DNA of 64,000 nt from Gemmatimonadota bacterium (GCA_028877215.1 JAPPFJ010000027.1:175208-239207); one strand, 5' to 3'; numbered from the stretch's first letter, positions 1-9,021 are shown. Notes: generated by a model from the letters alone, not told the origin. Numbers and translations are program-made.

Positions 1-2
1 TC

Positions 3-1853
3 TTCAGCACGTTCAATCCCGATGCGCTGAAGGACGTTACATTGATCAAGGGGACATTTCCCGCGCGGTACGGCGACCGGCTGTCGAGCGTACTCGATAT
101 TACGAACCTCGACGGCAACCGGAAATCTCTGGATGCCCGAGGATCCATGGACCTCATCAGCGCGGGTCTGACGATCGAAGGACCCGTGGGCGATCGCGGA
201 TCCTGGATGCTGTCGGGTCGACGTACCTATCAGGAGGTCCTGGAGTCGCCGCTTTTCAGTCATCTGGTGGACGAGATGTTCAGCACCCGGATCGGCACGA
301 TTTCAGCGAGCCCTGGCGCTGGCGGCGGGCCGTTTGGTTTCGGCGGCGGCGGGTTTGGCGGCAGGCGGTTCGGAGGGACGCGATTCAGCTTTCAGCAGCA
401 GACGGGCGACTTCGATCAGGACTACGGATTCTACGATACGAATTTCAAGCTGAACCTGGACGTGTCGGACAATAACAGCATTTCCATCAGCGGCTACGCG
501 GGCCGTGACGCGTTGGATCTATCCCTGCCGTCGTTCCGCCAGCAGACGCGGGAACAGCTCATGGATTGGGGCAACCAGATCGCGCGGTTCAAATGGCAGC
601 GCATCTACACCGACAACCTGATCGGCAACGTCCAGATTTCGGCAAGCCGATACATCTCGAATTTTGACGTCGCGACGAACCAGAACGCCGATCAGGCAGG
701 GCAAGGTGGAGAGGGCCGCCAGGGGCGTGGATTCGGGCTGAATCGCAACAACGAGCTGAACGACCTGACGGCGAAGGCGACGTTCGATCTCTATTCGGGC
801 CCGTATCACACCACGCGTTTCGGCGCCCAACTCACGGCCTACGACGCCCTTTACCGGCAGGGTGTGGGCGATTCGGTCCGTACGGGAATCAATACGGCGT
901 CGCTGTACCAGACGGGCTACCTCGAGCATGCGATGCGCCTGGGCCGCCTGGAACTGACGCCCGGGATTCGCGTGAGTCACTTCAACAGCGGCGATTATAA
1001 CCGATGGTCGCCGCGCGCGACGGGTCTGTTCCAATTCGATGAGAAGTTCGCGTTCAAGGGCGGCTGGGGCATTTACCACCAGTTCGTCAACCTGATTTCG
1101 ATAGAAGCCAACACGTACACGACGGATATGTGGCTGCCAGTGGACGAGACCCTGACGCCGGGCAAAGCCGTTCACAGCGCATTCGGCCTCATGTTGACGC
1201 CAAACGAAGGATGGCAGGTCGATCTGGAGTTCTATCACAAGGACCTCGAGGACCTCGTGGAATTCCAGTCTCAGGTGCGTCTTGACGATTCAACCCCGCT
1301 CTCCGACCTGTTTGTGACCGGATCGGGCACATCCTACGGCGGAGAGATCCTGCTTCGGAAGACGGAAGGGCGCCTGAAGGGTTGGATCGGATACACCCTG
1401 AGCAAAACGGAGCACACATTTGCAAACCTGAATCATGGCGAGCCATTTCCGCCAAAGTACGATCGGCGCCATGACCTTTCCCTGGTGACCGACTATTACG
1501 TGGGCAGAGGCTGGAACCTCAACTTGAACTGGGTATATGGCACGGGACAGGCCTATACGATCCCGGAGGCGCGTTATGAGGTGCAACAGCCTACGGGACA
1601 GACCATACCCTACGTCCATGTTTCGGAAAAGAACGCCTACCGGCTGCCGGCCTATCATCGGCTCGATCTTGGCGTCACGCGTGAAATAAACCTGGGCGGC
1701 GTCGAAGCTGAGCTGGTATTCAGCGTGTTCAATGTCTACAACCGGCGTAACGTGTGGTATCGCTCGTTCGATGCAACCGAGCCGGAAGTTCTGGTACAGG
1801 ATGTGTTATTACAGCCCATTTTGCCGAGTGTCGGTCTACGTTTCAACATGTAG
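3..1853 (+). CDS. TonB-dependent outer-membrane receptor, C-terminal part (5' end outside window)
   Basis: The frame is open from the window edge, so the N-terminus (signal peptide, any carboxypeptidase-like domain, most of the plug) is missing. The first residues, ending in KGTFPARYGDRLSSVLDI, are the typical end of a plug domain. They are followed by a long run of alternating aromatic and polar beta-strands and a C-terminal strand ending GLRFNM, as expected of a 22-strand barrel. Such proteins import bulky ligands across the outer membrane using TonB energy. A Gly/Phe-rich insert lies at about nt 300-395. The motif WGIYHQF is shared with the receptor at 32943-35189, so the two belong to related subfamilies. 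The lipoprotein downstream looks like its partner, as in FCB bacteria. The ligand cannot be read from the sequence. Confidence 0.9.
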   Translation, partial: FSTFNPDALKDVTLIKGTFPARYGDRLSSVLDITNLDGNRKSLDARGSMDLISAGLTIEGPVGDRGSWMLSGRRTYQEVLESPLFSHLVDEMFSTRIGTISASPGAGGGPFGFGGGGFGGRRFGGTRFSFQQQTGDFDQDYGFYDTNFKLNLDVSDNNSISISGYAGRDALDLSLPSFRQQTREQLMDWGNQIARFKWQRIYTDNLIGNVQISASRYISNFDVATNQNADQAGQGGEGRQGRGFGLNRNNELNDLTAKATFDLYSGPYHTTRFGAQLTAYDALYRQGVGDSVRTGINTASLYQTGYLEHAMRLGRLELTPGIRVSHFNSGDYNRWSPRATGLFQFDEKFAFKGGWGIYHQFVNLISIEANTYTTDMWLPVDETLTPGKAVHSAFGLMLTPNEGWQVDLEFYHKDLEDLVEFQSQVRLDDSTPLSDLFVTGSGTSYGGEILLRKTEGRLKGWIGYTLSKTEHTFANLNHGEPFPPKYDRRHDLSLVTDYYVGRGWNLNLNWVYGTGQAYTIPEARYEVQQPTGQTIPYVHVSEKNAYRLPAYHRLDLGVTREINLGGVEAELVFSVFNVYNRRNVWYRSFDATEPEVLVQDVLLQPILPSVGLRFNM

Positions 1854-1871
1854 GTCGGCCGGCGGAGGGAA

Positions 1872-2070
1872 TTGACCTTGATTCCTCATTTTTCGAGGAC
1901 GTTAATTCGAATATGTGCCAGTTAAAAAAGGCGATTAGACTGCTGATTACCAGGATACACCAGGACACTGTACGTGAACTGAAAAAATGTCCTTCATGAC
2001 GACCATTTCGGCCTGTTTCGAAGGGTTTCGTCGAGTTGCCGCGTTGCGGCTTTTTCGGAATTGAGGTTAA
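1872..2070 (-). repeat. 199-bp MITE-like dispersed repeat, copy A
   Basis: This stretch is homologous, in reverse orientation, to 7839-8037 and 11667-11866. All three copies are 199-200 bp. The ends form an imperfect 13-bp terminal inverted repeat of type TTRACCTYRATTC. Inside is a GCCGC-N3-GCGGC dyad. No conserved reading frame is maintained across copies, so it is a non-coding element. In this copy the right terminal repeat (GAATTGAGGTTAA) supplies the ribosome binding site of the lipoprotein gene starting at 2072. This is the only copy outside the island. Confidence 0.8.
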
Positions 2071-2071
2071 T

Positions 2072-2908
2072 ATGATCAATTTGCGTTTGATTCTGTGTGC
2101 GGTTGTTGGTCTTGGTTCCGGCGCGTGCAGTACTTCGCCGACAGAGTCGTTGGGGGAGTTTCAGGAGACGATTCTTATCGAAGGCTATCTTCAAGCGGGA
2201 AGCAATGTCTCCGATTTGTTCGTGGGCACGACGATGCCGCTTTCGAGCGAATACGATCGCGACGCCAGCGCGCTCTCCGATGCAGGCGTCACGATAACCG
2301 TGGACGGCGTAACGCATTCCCTGTCATCCGTTCCGGATAAACCCGGCGCCTACCAACATCACGACCTGGTGGTCCAGCCCGGCAAAACCTACCATCTGAC
2401 AGTCACGACGGGCTTGGGGAAGGCGACCGCGCAAACAACCGTGCCGTTCCCGCCTAGAGCTTCGGGGGCGCCCGTGGTTAACGTTGGCGGTGATCCATAC
2501 CGCGTCACGTGGGAAGGCGAGACTAATGGCGGCTATGTCACGTCAAGGCAGGCCATGGAGCTTCTGGAACGAATCCCACCGGAGAGCCAGTTCGGAGGCG
2601 GGCGGTTTGGCGGCGGCTTCGGCGGGGCAATTGACACCACGGGATTCGGCGCGCTGAGGGACAGCATCGCCAGGGCGGACCAATGGCGGTTCCTGCAAGG
2701 AGAATCCCAGACGTTGAATCCCCTTCAGTTTTCCTATTATGGTACCTATTCATTTCTGGTCTTCGCTCTTGACGAGAATTACGGGGACTTTCTGATCTCG
2801 AGCCAGCAGGACAAGGCCACGCTCGACGAACCTCGATTTCATATCGAGGGTGGCATCGGGCTGTTCGCATCCATGGCCGCGGATTCCGTCCTGTTTCGGG
2901 TGGAATGA
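2072..2908 (+). CDS. DUF4249-like lipoprotein, probable partner of the upstream TonB receptor
   Basis: The start is the ATG at 2072 (MINLRLILC), with GAGG five to eight bases upstream; the in-frame upstream codons lie inside a repeat. The product is 278 residues. It has a hydrophobic signal segment ending GSGAC, a plausible but weak lipobox, then an ETILIEGYLQ strand typical of DUF4249-type proteins that follow TonB-dependent receptors in FCB bacteria. They are presumed to sit at the outer membrane with the receptor; their molecular role is not established. A Gly/Phe-rich stretch (about nt 2590-2650) resembles the insert in the receptor. The gene ends 12 bases before the ssrA promoter. Confidence 0.75.
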   Translation: MINLRLILCAVVGLGSGACSTSPTESLGEFQETILIEGYLQAGSNVSDLFVGTTMPLSSEYDRDASALSDAGVTITVDGVTHSLSSVPDKPGAYQHHDLVVQPGKTYHLTVTTGLGKATAQTTVPFPPRASGAPVVNVGGDPYRVTWEGETNGGYVTSRQAMELLERIPPESQFGGGRFGGGFGGAIDTTGFGALRDSIARADQWRFLQGESQTLNPLQFSYYGTYSFLVFALDENYGDFLISSQQDKATLDEPRFHIEGGIGLFASMAADSVLFRVE

Positions 2909-2920
2909 CCCGGCCGCCGC

Positions 2921-2949
2921 TTGACAGGAAGAGGCCGGCGGGCTATATT
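2921..2949 (+). promoter_or_regulatory. Sigma-70-type promoter of ssrA
   Basis: TTGACA at 2921-2926 and TATATT at 2944-2949, separated by exactly 17 bases, in a G+C-rich context. The mature tmRNA begins 48 bases after the -10 box, which fits a short 5' leader removed by RNase P. Confidence 0.8.
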
Positions 2950-2996
2950 TTCAGCGCCCGGGCGGCCAGGCGGCCCGGGGCAAGGCGATACCGTGT

Positions 2997-3356
2997 GGGG
3001 GCGACCTGGATTCGACGGGGGTGGAGAGGCGATGGCTGCGTGTCGAGGTCCCATGTCCTCGTTAAACTGTGGGAACACTCTATAATTGCGGACGATACGT
3101 ACGCAATGGCTGCGTAACTAAAACGCAGTCCGTTTCGACGGGCTTCGCCCGCAGGGCCCGACCGGAGCGCCGACTTATGCGGGCTGGCTCGCGGACCTCC
3201 GTTCGAGGGTCCGTGAGCGAGAGCTGATTGAACTGGCGTGCCGGCAACCCCGTTTACCGGGGCGCCCGCGCGTGAGATTCAAAAGGTAAACTACACACGT
3301 AGACGCTGTCGTTGATCTGCTTTCGGACGCGGGTTCGATTCCCGCCGCCTCCACCA
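2997..3356 (+). ncRNA. ssrA: tmRNA (transfer-messenger RNA), one-piece, intact
   Basis: The RNA rescues stalled ribosomes by trans-translation. The 5' end GGGGGCGACCTGGATTCGAC pairs with the 3' end CGCCTCC-A-CCA to give a seven-pair acceptor stem. The T arm GCGGGTTCGATTCCCGC lies at 3329-3345. The tag frame runs from GCG at 3088 to TAA at 3115-3117 and encodes ADDTYAMAA, slightly shorter than the usual ANDENYALAA-type tag but with the YAxAA degradation end. Pseudoknot-like stems follow (GCAACCCCG...CGGGGCGC). CCA is encoded. The 3' portion from 3162 is duplicated at 53351. Confidence 0.97.
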
Positions 3357-3459
3357 AAAACCCCCGCTTGTATTCCATCGTACAAACGAACTCAGGGCCG
3401 GGTGAAGTCAGTCGCGTCCACTCGCGACTCACGAATCACCCGGCCCGAACTATTGTATA
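3162..3459 (+). repeat. Left direct repeat of the island (ssrA 3' end plus terminator)
   Basis: The last 195 nt of ssrA and the following ~100 bp, including the hairpin, match 53351-53646 nearly base for base, with a handful of substitutions and a few single-base indels. The offset inside the RNA is constant at 50189. The 3' end of ssrA is a well-known target for integrases of genomic islands. The repeat is much longer than a usual recombinase core site. Confidence 0.85.
3395..3446 (+). terminator. Large hairpin downstream of ssrA
   Basis: GGGCCGGGTGA (3395-3405) pairs with TCACCCGGCCC (3436-3446), and AGTCGCG pairs with CGCGACT inside. No long T-run follows, so it may be a transcript end or processing structure rather than a classical intrinsic terminator. 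It is conserved in the duplicate at 53594-53634. Confidence 0.6.
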
Positions 3460-3559
3460 CAATGCCGTCGAGGAGATCAGAAAAGGACGTTCTCTGACAG
3501 TGCCGCACATCCGTATCACTCCCCCCTTGAGGGGGAGTCGCAGAAGCCGAGCCGGACCC

Positions 3560-3628
3560 TGAGCTTGTCGAAGGGCCCGGCGAAGGGTGTCGAAGGGCCG
3601 TTGAATAGCGGGCATTTCGACAAGCTCA
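3560..3628. repeat. REP-like inverted repeat
   Basis: TGAGCTTGTCGAA at 3560-3572 is matched by its exact complement TTCGACAAGCTCA at 3616-3628, with a further GTCGAAGGG unit in the loop. This palindromic unit is of a type widely dispersed in environmental genomes. No gene is attached. Confidence 0.6.
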
Positions 3629-4349
3629 ATGACCACGCGTTATTTGGTTCATTGGACGGCATTGAACCGCTGTTGGAAGTCTCATAACCTGCCCAGAGCC
3701 TGCCAGCATTGTGCTCGTCGAAATGTCGAAGAGGCACGCGACGGCTGATGCGGTGGGGGATTTCAATGACTTACCGAATCCATCCAGCGAAAGGAATCGT
3801 CCCGCATTTTGCGTCCGAGTTATATTGCAAGATCCTGATGCTTTTCGAGACTGTTTCTGTGCGGTATATTTTAGTGCTTTAATTTCACAACAATTGGGAA
3901 TATTTAAAATTGCGATATATCAATACCCCTTGCGGCTGCGAACGTCACTCCGATGGCGCCACGTTGGTCTCGCCCTGCCGGGAACGTCTCACCAAAGGTC
4001 ATGCCAGGCTGGATCCGGCGCTCGAATCGCCGCGGCTGATCACAAGGTGGAGACTCCGGGTTCCCGAAGCCTGGGTCAGGGCGGACGCCCGTGATTGATC
4101 GCATTGAAGTCCAAAGGTGAAACATCTTTCCGGTACAACGCGGTGCAATCCCTCCCCCCATCCTTTCAGCATCCGGACAAGTGATTCCTCGCCAAAGATG
4201 ACGGAATTGCTCGGACCGCTGCGCTTTTTGGCGTAAGCGGTTCGTTGTCGTTTTCGATCGGAATCGCAAGAACGCGCGGGTCCTCTTGACAGTCTGGCGC
4301 TGTCATATATTTCGGTGCTTGTAGTCTTAAACGCAAGTACCCCCTGTAC
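3629..4349. other. Intergenic, no gene recognised
   Basis: Several short frames are open on both strands, but none has a ribosome binding site, recognisable motif or consistent composition. Probably decayed island-edge DNA. Confidence 0.5.
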
Positions 4350-4378
4350 TTGACAGTTCGAACCTTCCGCCCTATATT
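4350..4378 (+). promoter_or_regulatory. Possible relict promoter of a decayed ssrA-like locus
   Basis: TTGACA at 4350-4355 and TATATT at 4373-4378 with a 17-base spacer use the same two hexamers and the same spacing as the ssrA promoter at 2921-2949. It lies about 80 bases upstream of a decayed ssrA 3' end. No ssrA 5' end is seen after it. Confidence 0.4.
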
Positions 4379-4459
4379 CTGCCGGACTTGATTCCCACGG
4401 TACCAACGAGTTAAGCAAACTGAGTCGCAGGCTTTCACTCACGGACTGGCGGATGTGTA

Positions 4460-4588
4460 TCGAGTTGGCTGGAAGGAAATGGCCCTGAGAGGGGCACCAG
4501 CGGTTGCGAAGTAAAGGGTAAGCACCATACGTAGACATTATGATTGATCAGTTTTCTGGCACGGGTTCGACTCCCGATGCTTGTGACA
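4460..4588 (+). pseudogene. Decayed 3' end of a tmRNA gene
   Basis: Over 64 aligned bases (4514-4577 against 3282-3345 of ssrA) I count 47 identities without gaps. They include ACGTAGAC, TTGATC and the T arm GGGTTCGACTCCCG. The acceptor side (ATGCTTGTGACA) no longer matches CGCCTCCACCA. Upstream, GGAAATGGCCCTGAGAGGGG corresponds to the last pseudoknot region. The likely explanation is an older att-type remnant from an earlier insertion at ssrA. Confidence 0.65.
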
Positions 4589-4781
4589 AGAAAGCGAAAA
4601 CACAAGGGTTCCACGTTGCGGCTCGAAGGCTGGACGCGTCACGGGATTCTTCCTATACGGACGTTGTATCGTCATCTCCCGAACTGGTGGTGAGCCGAAC
4701 CGACCGTTTGCCTGCACTTCGCACAAGGTCCATCTCCCATACGCGCCTCCGGCAATGCCGGGGGCGTATTTCGTGCTGATC

Positions 4782-5789
4782 ATGAGCAATCAAGACTTGG
4801 TTTCCGTCATCATTCCAACTTACAACAGGGCCAACTATCTGGTTGAGTCGCTCGAAAGCGTTCTGGCGCAGACATATCGAAATCTGGAGGTGATCGTCGT
4901 CAACGACGGGTCAACGGATGAAACGAAAACGAAGTTGGAGCCATTTCTCGGACGAATTTCGTACTTTGAAAAATCGAACGGTGGCAAATCATCCGCCTTG
5001 AATCTCGGGCTGAAACACATATCCGGTGATTACGTCTGGGTCTTTGACGACGATGACGTCGCGCTGCCTGAACTGGTTGCATCCCATATGGAGATTTTTA
5101 ATTCGCGGCCTGAAATCGGCTTCGTTTATGGCGGATATTCTTTTTTTGATGGAGATGACCCTTGCGCGGTGACCGAGACGGTCGAGGCGGTCCTTCCACC
5201 GGACGGAGAGATGCTGGGCCGTCTATTGAGCGGAAATTTTATCAGCAGTGTTTCGGTCATTGTCCGAAAGGAGTGCTATGATCGTGTGGGATGTTACGAT
5301 GAACGATTGGTTCGCGCTCAGGACTACGATATGTGGATCCGCCTGGCACGTGCGGGCTTCAGGGCTGAAGTAATTAGCCAGGCATTGGTATTGGTGCGCA
5401 ATCACGCGGGCGTGCGGGGATCTGAAGAAGATCGTTTTGAGACTTCAATCCTGCGAGAAAAACACCTGGAATATCATCGAATCATAATGGAGAAGATTTA
5501 CTGGGAAGTGCCGCTGGATGCAATTTCGCCAGAATTGTCGATGGCCCCGCACGATCCGGAGCGAATGTTGCAGGCTTTGTTGAAACGAACATGGATCGTG
5601 GCCAACACAATGCTGGTGAAGGAGACAACCAGAGACCTGTGTTTCGTTCGGGACCACCTTTCGCTACACAGAGAATTGCGCCTGGACGATCGTCAAAGGG
5701 CGTTTCTATTGGCTTTGGTCGATTACGCGCGCAAGCAAAAGCAATCCAGAATCGCGTCGTTGAGCGAGTCAATCGTGCAAAGCGCATGA
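4782..5789 (+). CDS. Family 2 glycosyltransferase
   Basis: The start is taken at the ATG at 4782 (MSNQDLVSVIIPTYNRANY) because the GT-A fold begins six residues later; an ATG at 4755 would add nine unlikely residues. The product is 335 residues. The nucleotide-binding segment VVNDGSTDET and the acidic metal-binding VFDDDD motif (about residues 85-92) mark a GT2 enzyme that transfers a sugar from a nucleotide donor, probably at the inner membrane face. The second half (residues 240-335) is unassigned. A dead copy of the same gene lies at 11979-13017. A substrate-binding protein gene follows 45 bases later, possibly co-transcribed. Donor and acceptor are unknown. Confidence 0.85.
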   Translation: MSNQDLVSVIIPTYNRANYLVESLESVLAQTYRNLEVIVVNDGSTDETKTKLEPFLGRISYFEKSNGGKSSALNLGLKHISGDYVWVFDDDDVALPELVASHMEIFNSRPEIGFVYGGYSFFDGDDPCAVTETVEAVLPPDGEMLGRLLSGNFISSVSVIVRKECYDRVGCYDERLVRAQDYDMWIRLARAGFRAEVISQALVLVRNHAGVRGSEEDRFETSILREKHLEYHRIIMEKIYWEVPLDAISPELSMAPHDPERMLQALLKRTWIVANTMLVKETTRDLCFVRDHLSLHRELRLDDRQRAFLLALVDYARKQKQSRIASLSESIVQSA

Positions 5790-5834
5790 CTTGGACGCGT
5801 CGCGCTTGAAAATGACAGCGTGCGGGATTCCTCG

Positions 5835-7694
5835 ATGACAAGCAGAAGAAGCTCAATTGCAGGTTCACTGATATTCAGTCTGGCGTGGTTCGTCAGTCAA
5901 AACGTCAATGAGGCTGCCGCTGACGGAGTATGGGAAAAGGTCGAAGAGATCCTCGCCGCAGATCAGGGGTTGATCGTGCTCGACGGGACTGAGAAGGTCT
6001 CGTCGCGTTACACCGGGAATGAACGCCCTGTCTATGGGGACTGGCTGGTTCTCCACGCGTTTTCTGTGCCCGCAACGCTGAACCCGTACAAAAAGGTGGA
6101 CTATGGCTCTCACAGAATACTGGAGAACATGTTCGAGCCTTTGCTGTACAGGGAGAACAGCCCGCCATACCAATTCAAGGGCAAATTAGCCGTCGCTTAT
6201 CCGGCGGTGTCTCCGGACAAGCTTTCATATACGTTTGACATTCGGGAAGACGCCCGCTTTTCGGACGGCAGGCCGGTGACCGCGGCTGACGTATTGTTCA
6301 GCTTCAAGGTGATCAAGAATCCGGACGTCCAGTTATCGGGATACATGCGAAGCGGGTTCAAGGACCTCAAAGCGGTCCGGCTAAAAGGACCCTACAGGAT
6401 TACGTTTGTCTACGGCGAACCGTATTTCTATAATGCGATCAACATCGGACGAAGGTGGATCCTGCCGAAACACTTCTACGACCCCGACGGGTTGATGGAT
6501 GGCGTATCCATCGAGACGCTTATCGACGGTTCATGGGAAGCGGGTCCGCAGGCCGACCTGGTGCGCCGTTTCGCGGAGCGGTTCAACAGGGATTTCAACC
6601 ACCGCGTACTGGGGTCCGGTCCCTACCTGCTGGTATCCTCAGTAGAAGATGCGGCGTCAACCGGGAAGACCGTTCTGGATCGCGACCCGAACTATTGGGG
6701 TATCGGCAGGAAGGGCCTTCCACCCTTGGGGTACGTGGACAAGCTTGTTTTCAAAGTGGTCGTCAATCCGGATGCCGCGTTTATCGAACTGACCAATGGA
6801 AACCTGGACGTTCTGAATATGTACCCGCTCCCGTTCAAGGAGAAGAGCTGGTCGCCCGAATTTACGTCGCGCTTTCTCAAGGCTATCCGGTACGCCAGCG
6901 GTATCAATTACATTGTATGGAACAATGCGCATCCGATTTTTCGCGATAAGCGGGTCCGCACGGCGATGTCGCATCTGACGCCGCGCAAAAGCATTATACG
7001 AGACTTGATCTATGGACTTGGCGTTACCATCGACGGGCCGGTGCATATGACCCGGCCGGAATACTACGCCGGCCTGGAACCTCTTGAATACGACCGCGAT
7101 CGTGCCGCGGAATTGCTTCAGGCGGCTGGCTGGTTCGATACCGACGGCGACGGCGTTCTGGATCGGGTTGTGGACGGTGCCAAGACCGCATTCAGGTTTG
7201 AATTCCTGGTACCGGCAGGTTCGCAACTCAGCAAGGACATCGGCCTGGTGATGCAAGACGAACTGGCGGACGTGGGGATCGACTGCCAGGTCCGTGAAAT
7301 CGATCGTTCCATTTACTTGCAGCGGCTGCGAAAGCGGGAGTTCGAGGCGTTATTCTCCGGCGGAGGGACCCATCCGGCCGTTCCGCTCGATCTTTATTCA
7401 AGCTGGCACTCGTCGCAGGTCAAAGACGGCGGGAATTATTCGTGTTTCGAGAATGACGAGGCGGACCGGATAATGGAACGGTATCGCCGTACGTTCGACG
7501 CGGAACAACGGATTTCACTCTACCGCAGGCTCCAGGAAATCCTGCACGAGGAGCAGCCGTATACGTTTCTTTTTGTGGGCCGTGGGGTAACGGCGTACAG
7601 CCAGCGGTTTCGAGGAGTAAATTGGTATCCGTCGGGATGGACCGACTTTCTGGAATGGTGGGTGGATCCGGCGGAACGGCGGTACCCGGAGTAA
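5835..7694 (+). CDS. ABC transporter substrate-binding protein, family 5 (peptide/nickel type)
   Basis: The preferred start is the ATG at 5835 (MTSRRSSIAG), giving a signal peptide with a hydrophobic core LIFSLAWFVS; a GTG at 5820 is possible. The product is 619 residues, normal for the SBP_bac_5 family. Family hallmarks are RILENMFEPLLY near the N-terminus, YTFDIREDARFSDGRPVTAADVLFS, an RDPNYWG segment, and a C-terminal WYPSGWTDFLEWW. Such proteins bind oligopeptides or similar ligands in the periplasm for an ABC importer. No permease or ATPase of that importer is next to it, so it is an orphan here. It follows the GT2 gene on the same strand. Confidence 0.88.
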   Translation: MTSRRSSIAGSLIFSLAWFVSQNVNEAAADGVWEKVEEILAADQGLIVLDGTEKVSSRYTGNERPVYGDWLVLHAFSVPATLNPYKKVDYGSHRILENMFEPLLYRENSPPYQFKGKLAVAYPAVSPDKLSYTFDIREDARFSDGRPVTAADVLFSFKVIKNPDVQLSGYMRSGFKDLKAVRLKGPYRITFVYGEPYFYNAINIGRRWILPKHFYDPDGLMDGVSIETLIDGSWEAGPQADLVRRFAERFNRDFNHRVLGSGPYLLVSSVEDAASTGKTVLDRDPNYWGIGRKGLPPLGYVDKLVFKVVVNPDAAFIELTNGNLDVLNMYPLPFKEKSWSPEFTSRFLKAIRYASGINYIVWNNAHPIFRDKRVRTAMSHLTPRKSIIRDLIYGLGVTIDGPVHMTRPEYYAGLEPLEYDRDRAAELLQAAGWFDTDGDGVLDRVVDGAKTAFRFEFLVPAGSQLSKDIGLVMQDELADVGIDCQVREIDRSIYLQRLRKREFEALFSGGGTHPAVPLDLYSSWHSSQVKDGGNYSCFENDEADRIMERYRRTFDAEQRISLYRRLQEILHEEQPYTFLFVGRGVTAYSQRFRGVNWYPSGWTDFLEWWVDPAERRYPE

Positions 7695-7838
7695 TTGTTG
7701 ATTGGCAACCTGACCGGGCGTCGCGCCCTCGACGGGTTTCAATGGAGTTTCCTGCGAAAAAGCTGTCAGCCATCAGCCGTCAGTCCACCCATTCGCCAGC
7801 CAATTCGGTGTTGGTTGGAAGTGGGTGGCGACTGCACC

Positions 7839-8037
7839 CTAACCTCAATTCGACAAAAACTGCGACGCGGTACCGTGATGAGACCTACCGAAATGGGTCA
7901 AAAAGAGCGTCCAAAAGGACATTCTTTCCGTTCACGTCCAGTGACCTGAAGTATCTTGGCAATCCGACGTCAAATCGTCATTATCAACTCGCGTATATTC
8001 GATGTAACGTCCCCGAATAATGACGAATCAAGGCTAA
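7839..8037 (+). repeat. 199-bp MITE-like dispersed repeat, copy B
   Basis: Homologous to 11667-11866 (same orientation) and 1872-2070 (opposite). The terminal repeats are CTAACCTCAATTC and GAATCAAGGCTAA. It fills most of the gap between the substrate-binding-protein gene and the convergent epimerase gene. It is more diverged than copies A and C, and its internal GCCGC dyad is degraded. Confidence 0.75.
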
Positions 8038-8046
8038 ACACGCTTT

Positions 8047-8985
8047 CTACGGTTTAAGTATGCCCGTGTACCATTTCAAACTTCGTTCCAATCCTTCGGC
8101 GACGTTGACAGATGGACTGTATCCCAATAATTCACGGGCTTTACCTATATCCGCCTGCGAGTGTCTTATATCCCCAGCTCTGATTCGTTGTCGGGCGACT
8201 TCTACCGGACTACCCGTAAGTTGCTGGAGATGTGCTAAGACCTCGTTAATGCTCGTTTGTGCACCATAAGCAATATTGAAAACCTCACCCGCCACGTTCT
8301 TAGTTTTTGCGGCCAATAAGTTGCCTTGGACTACATTGTCCACATATGTGAAATCTCTCGTTTGGTTTCCACGTCCGTGTACCGAGACCTTCCTACCCTG
8401 TAGAATTGCGGTGATGAATTTCGCAACGACGCCCGCATATTCTGATGAGCCATCTTGGGCTGGTCCGAAAACATTGAAGTATCGAAGACAAACTGTCTCA
8501 AGACCGTGAATACTAGTGAAAACTTGGCAGTATTTCTCACCAGCTAACTTTGATACGCCGTATGGGGATATTGGGCGCGATGGCATATCCTCGCGCAGAG
8601 ACCTCGCTGGGTGATCTCCGTACGTTGAGGAGGATGATGCGAAGATTACGCGACGAACACCGTTAGTTAATGCCGCATTCAGAACATTGAGGGTGCCGTC
8701 GACATTTACCTCGTTTGTTGCAACCGGATTCTTGATAGACCGCGGCACCGACGCCAATGCGGCTAGATGAAAAATGAAATCTACATCCTTCGCAGCCCGA
8801 TGCACGACGTGGTAGCATCTAAGGTCACCTTCAACGAGGTCAATCTCACTCAAGAATGGACGGACGTTTTTCCGTGTTCCCGTAGAGAAATTGTCCAAGA
8901 CTCGGACATTATTGCCATCAGAAATAAGAGATTTCACAAGATTTGATCCGATGAATCCTGCTCCACCAGTGATCAGACAGTTCAT
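8047..8985 (-). CDS. NAD-dependent sugar epimerase/dehydratase (extended SDR)
   Basis: The product is 312 residues. It begins MNCLITGGAGFIGSNL, the Rossmann GxxGxxG motif of extended short-chain dehydrogenases. SSSSTYG and YGVSK carry the catalytic Ser, Tyr and Lys. The pattern VLDNFSTG ... FHLAALASVPRSI ... RYFNVFGPAQDGSSEYAGVVAKFI is typical of UDP-glucose or UDP-N-acetylglucosamine 4-epimerases (GalE/WbpP group). It would supply an epimerised nucleotide sugar in the cytoplasm. AGAGGAA lies upstream of the ATG. It is convergent with the substrate-binding-protein gene, with repeat copy B between. The exact substrate cannot be decided. Confidence 0.88.
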   Translation of the reverse strand: MNCLITGGAGFIGSNLVKSLISDGNNVRVLDNFSTGTRKNVRPFLSEIDLVEGDLRCYHVVHRAAKDVDFIFHLAALASVPRSIKNPVATNEVNVDGTLNVLNAALTNGVRRVIFASSSSTYGDHPARSLREDMPSRPISPYGVSKLAGEKYCQVFTSIHGLETVCLRYFNVFGPAQDGSSEYAGVVAKFITAILQGRKVSVHGRGNQTRDFTYVDNVVQGNLLAAKTKNVAGEVFNIAYGAQTSINEVLAHLQQLTGSPVEVARQRIRAGDIRHSQADIGKARELLGYSPSVNVAEGLERSLKWYTGILKP

Positions 8986-9021
8986 ATCAGCGTTCCTCTT
9001 TGGGCAAATTCGTCATTCATA

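Noticed and set aside
2905..3117. 70-codon frame ending ADDTYAMAA
   Set aside because: Only the last nine codons are translated as the tmRNA tag; the rest is promoter and structural RNA.
4540..4779. 79-codon frame on the plus strand
   Set aside because: It begins inside the decayed ssrA 3' end and has no motif or ribosome binding site.
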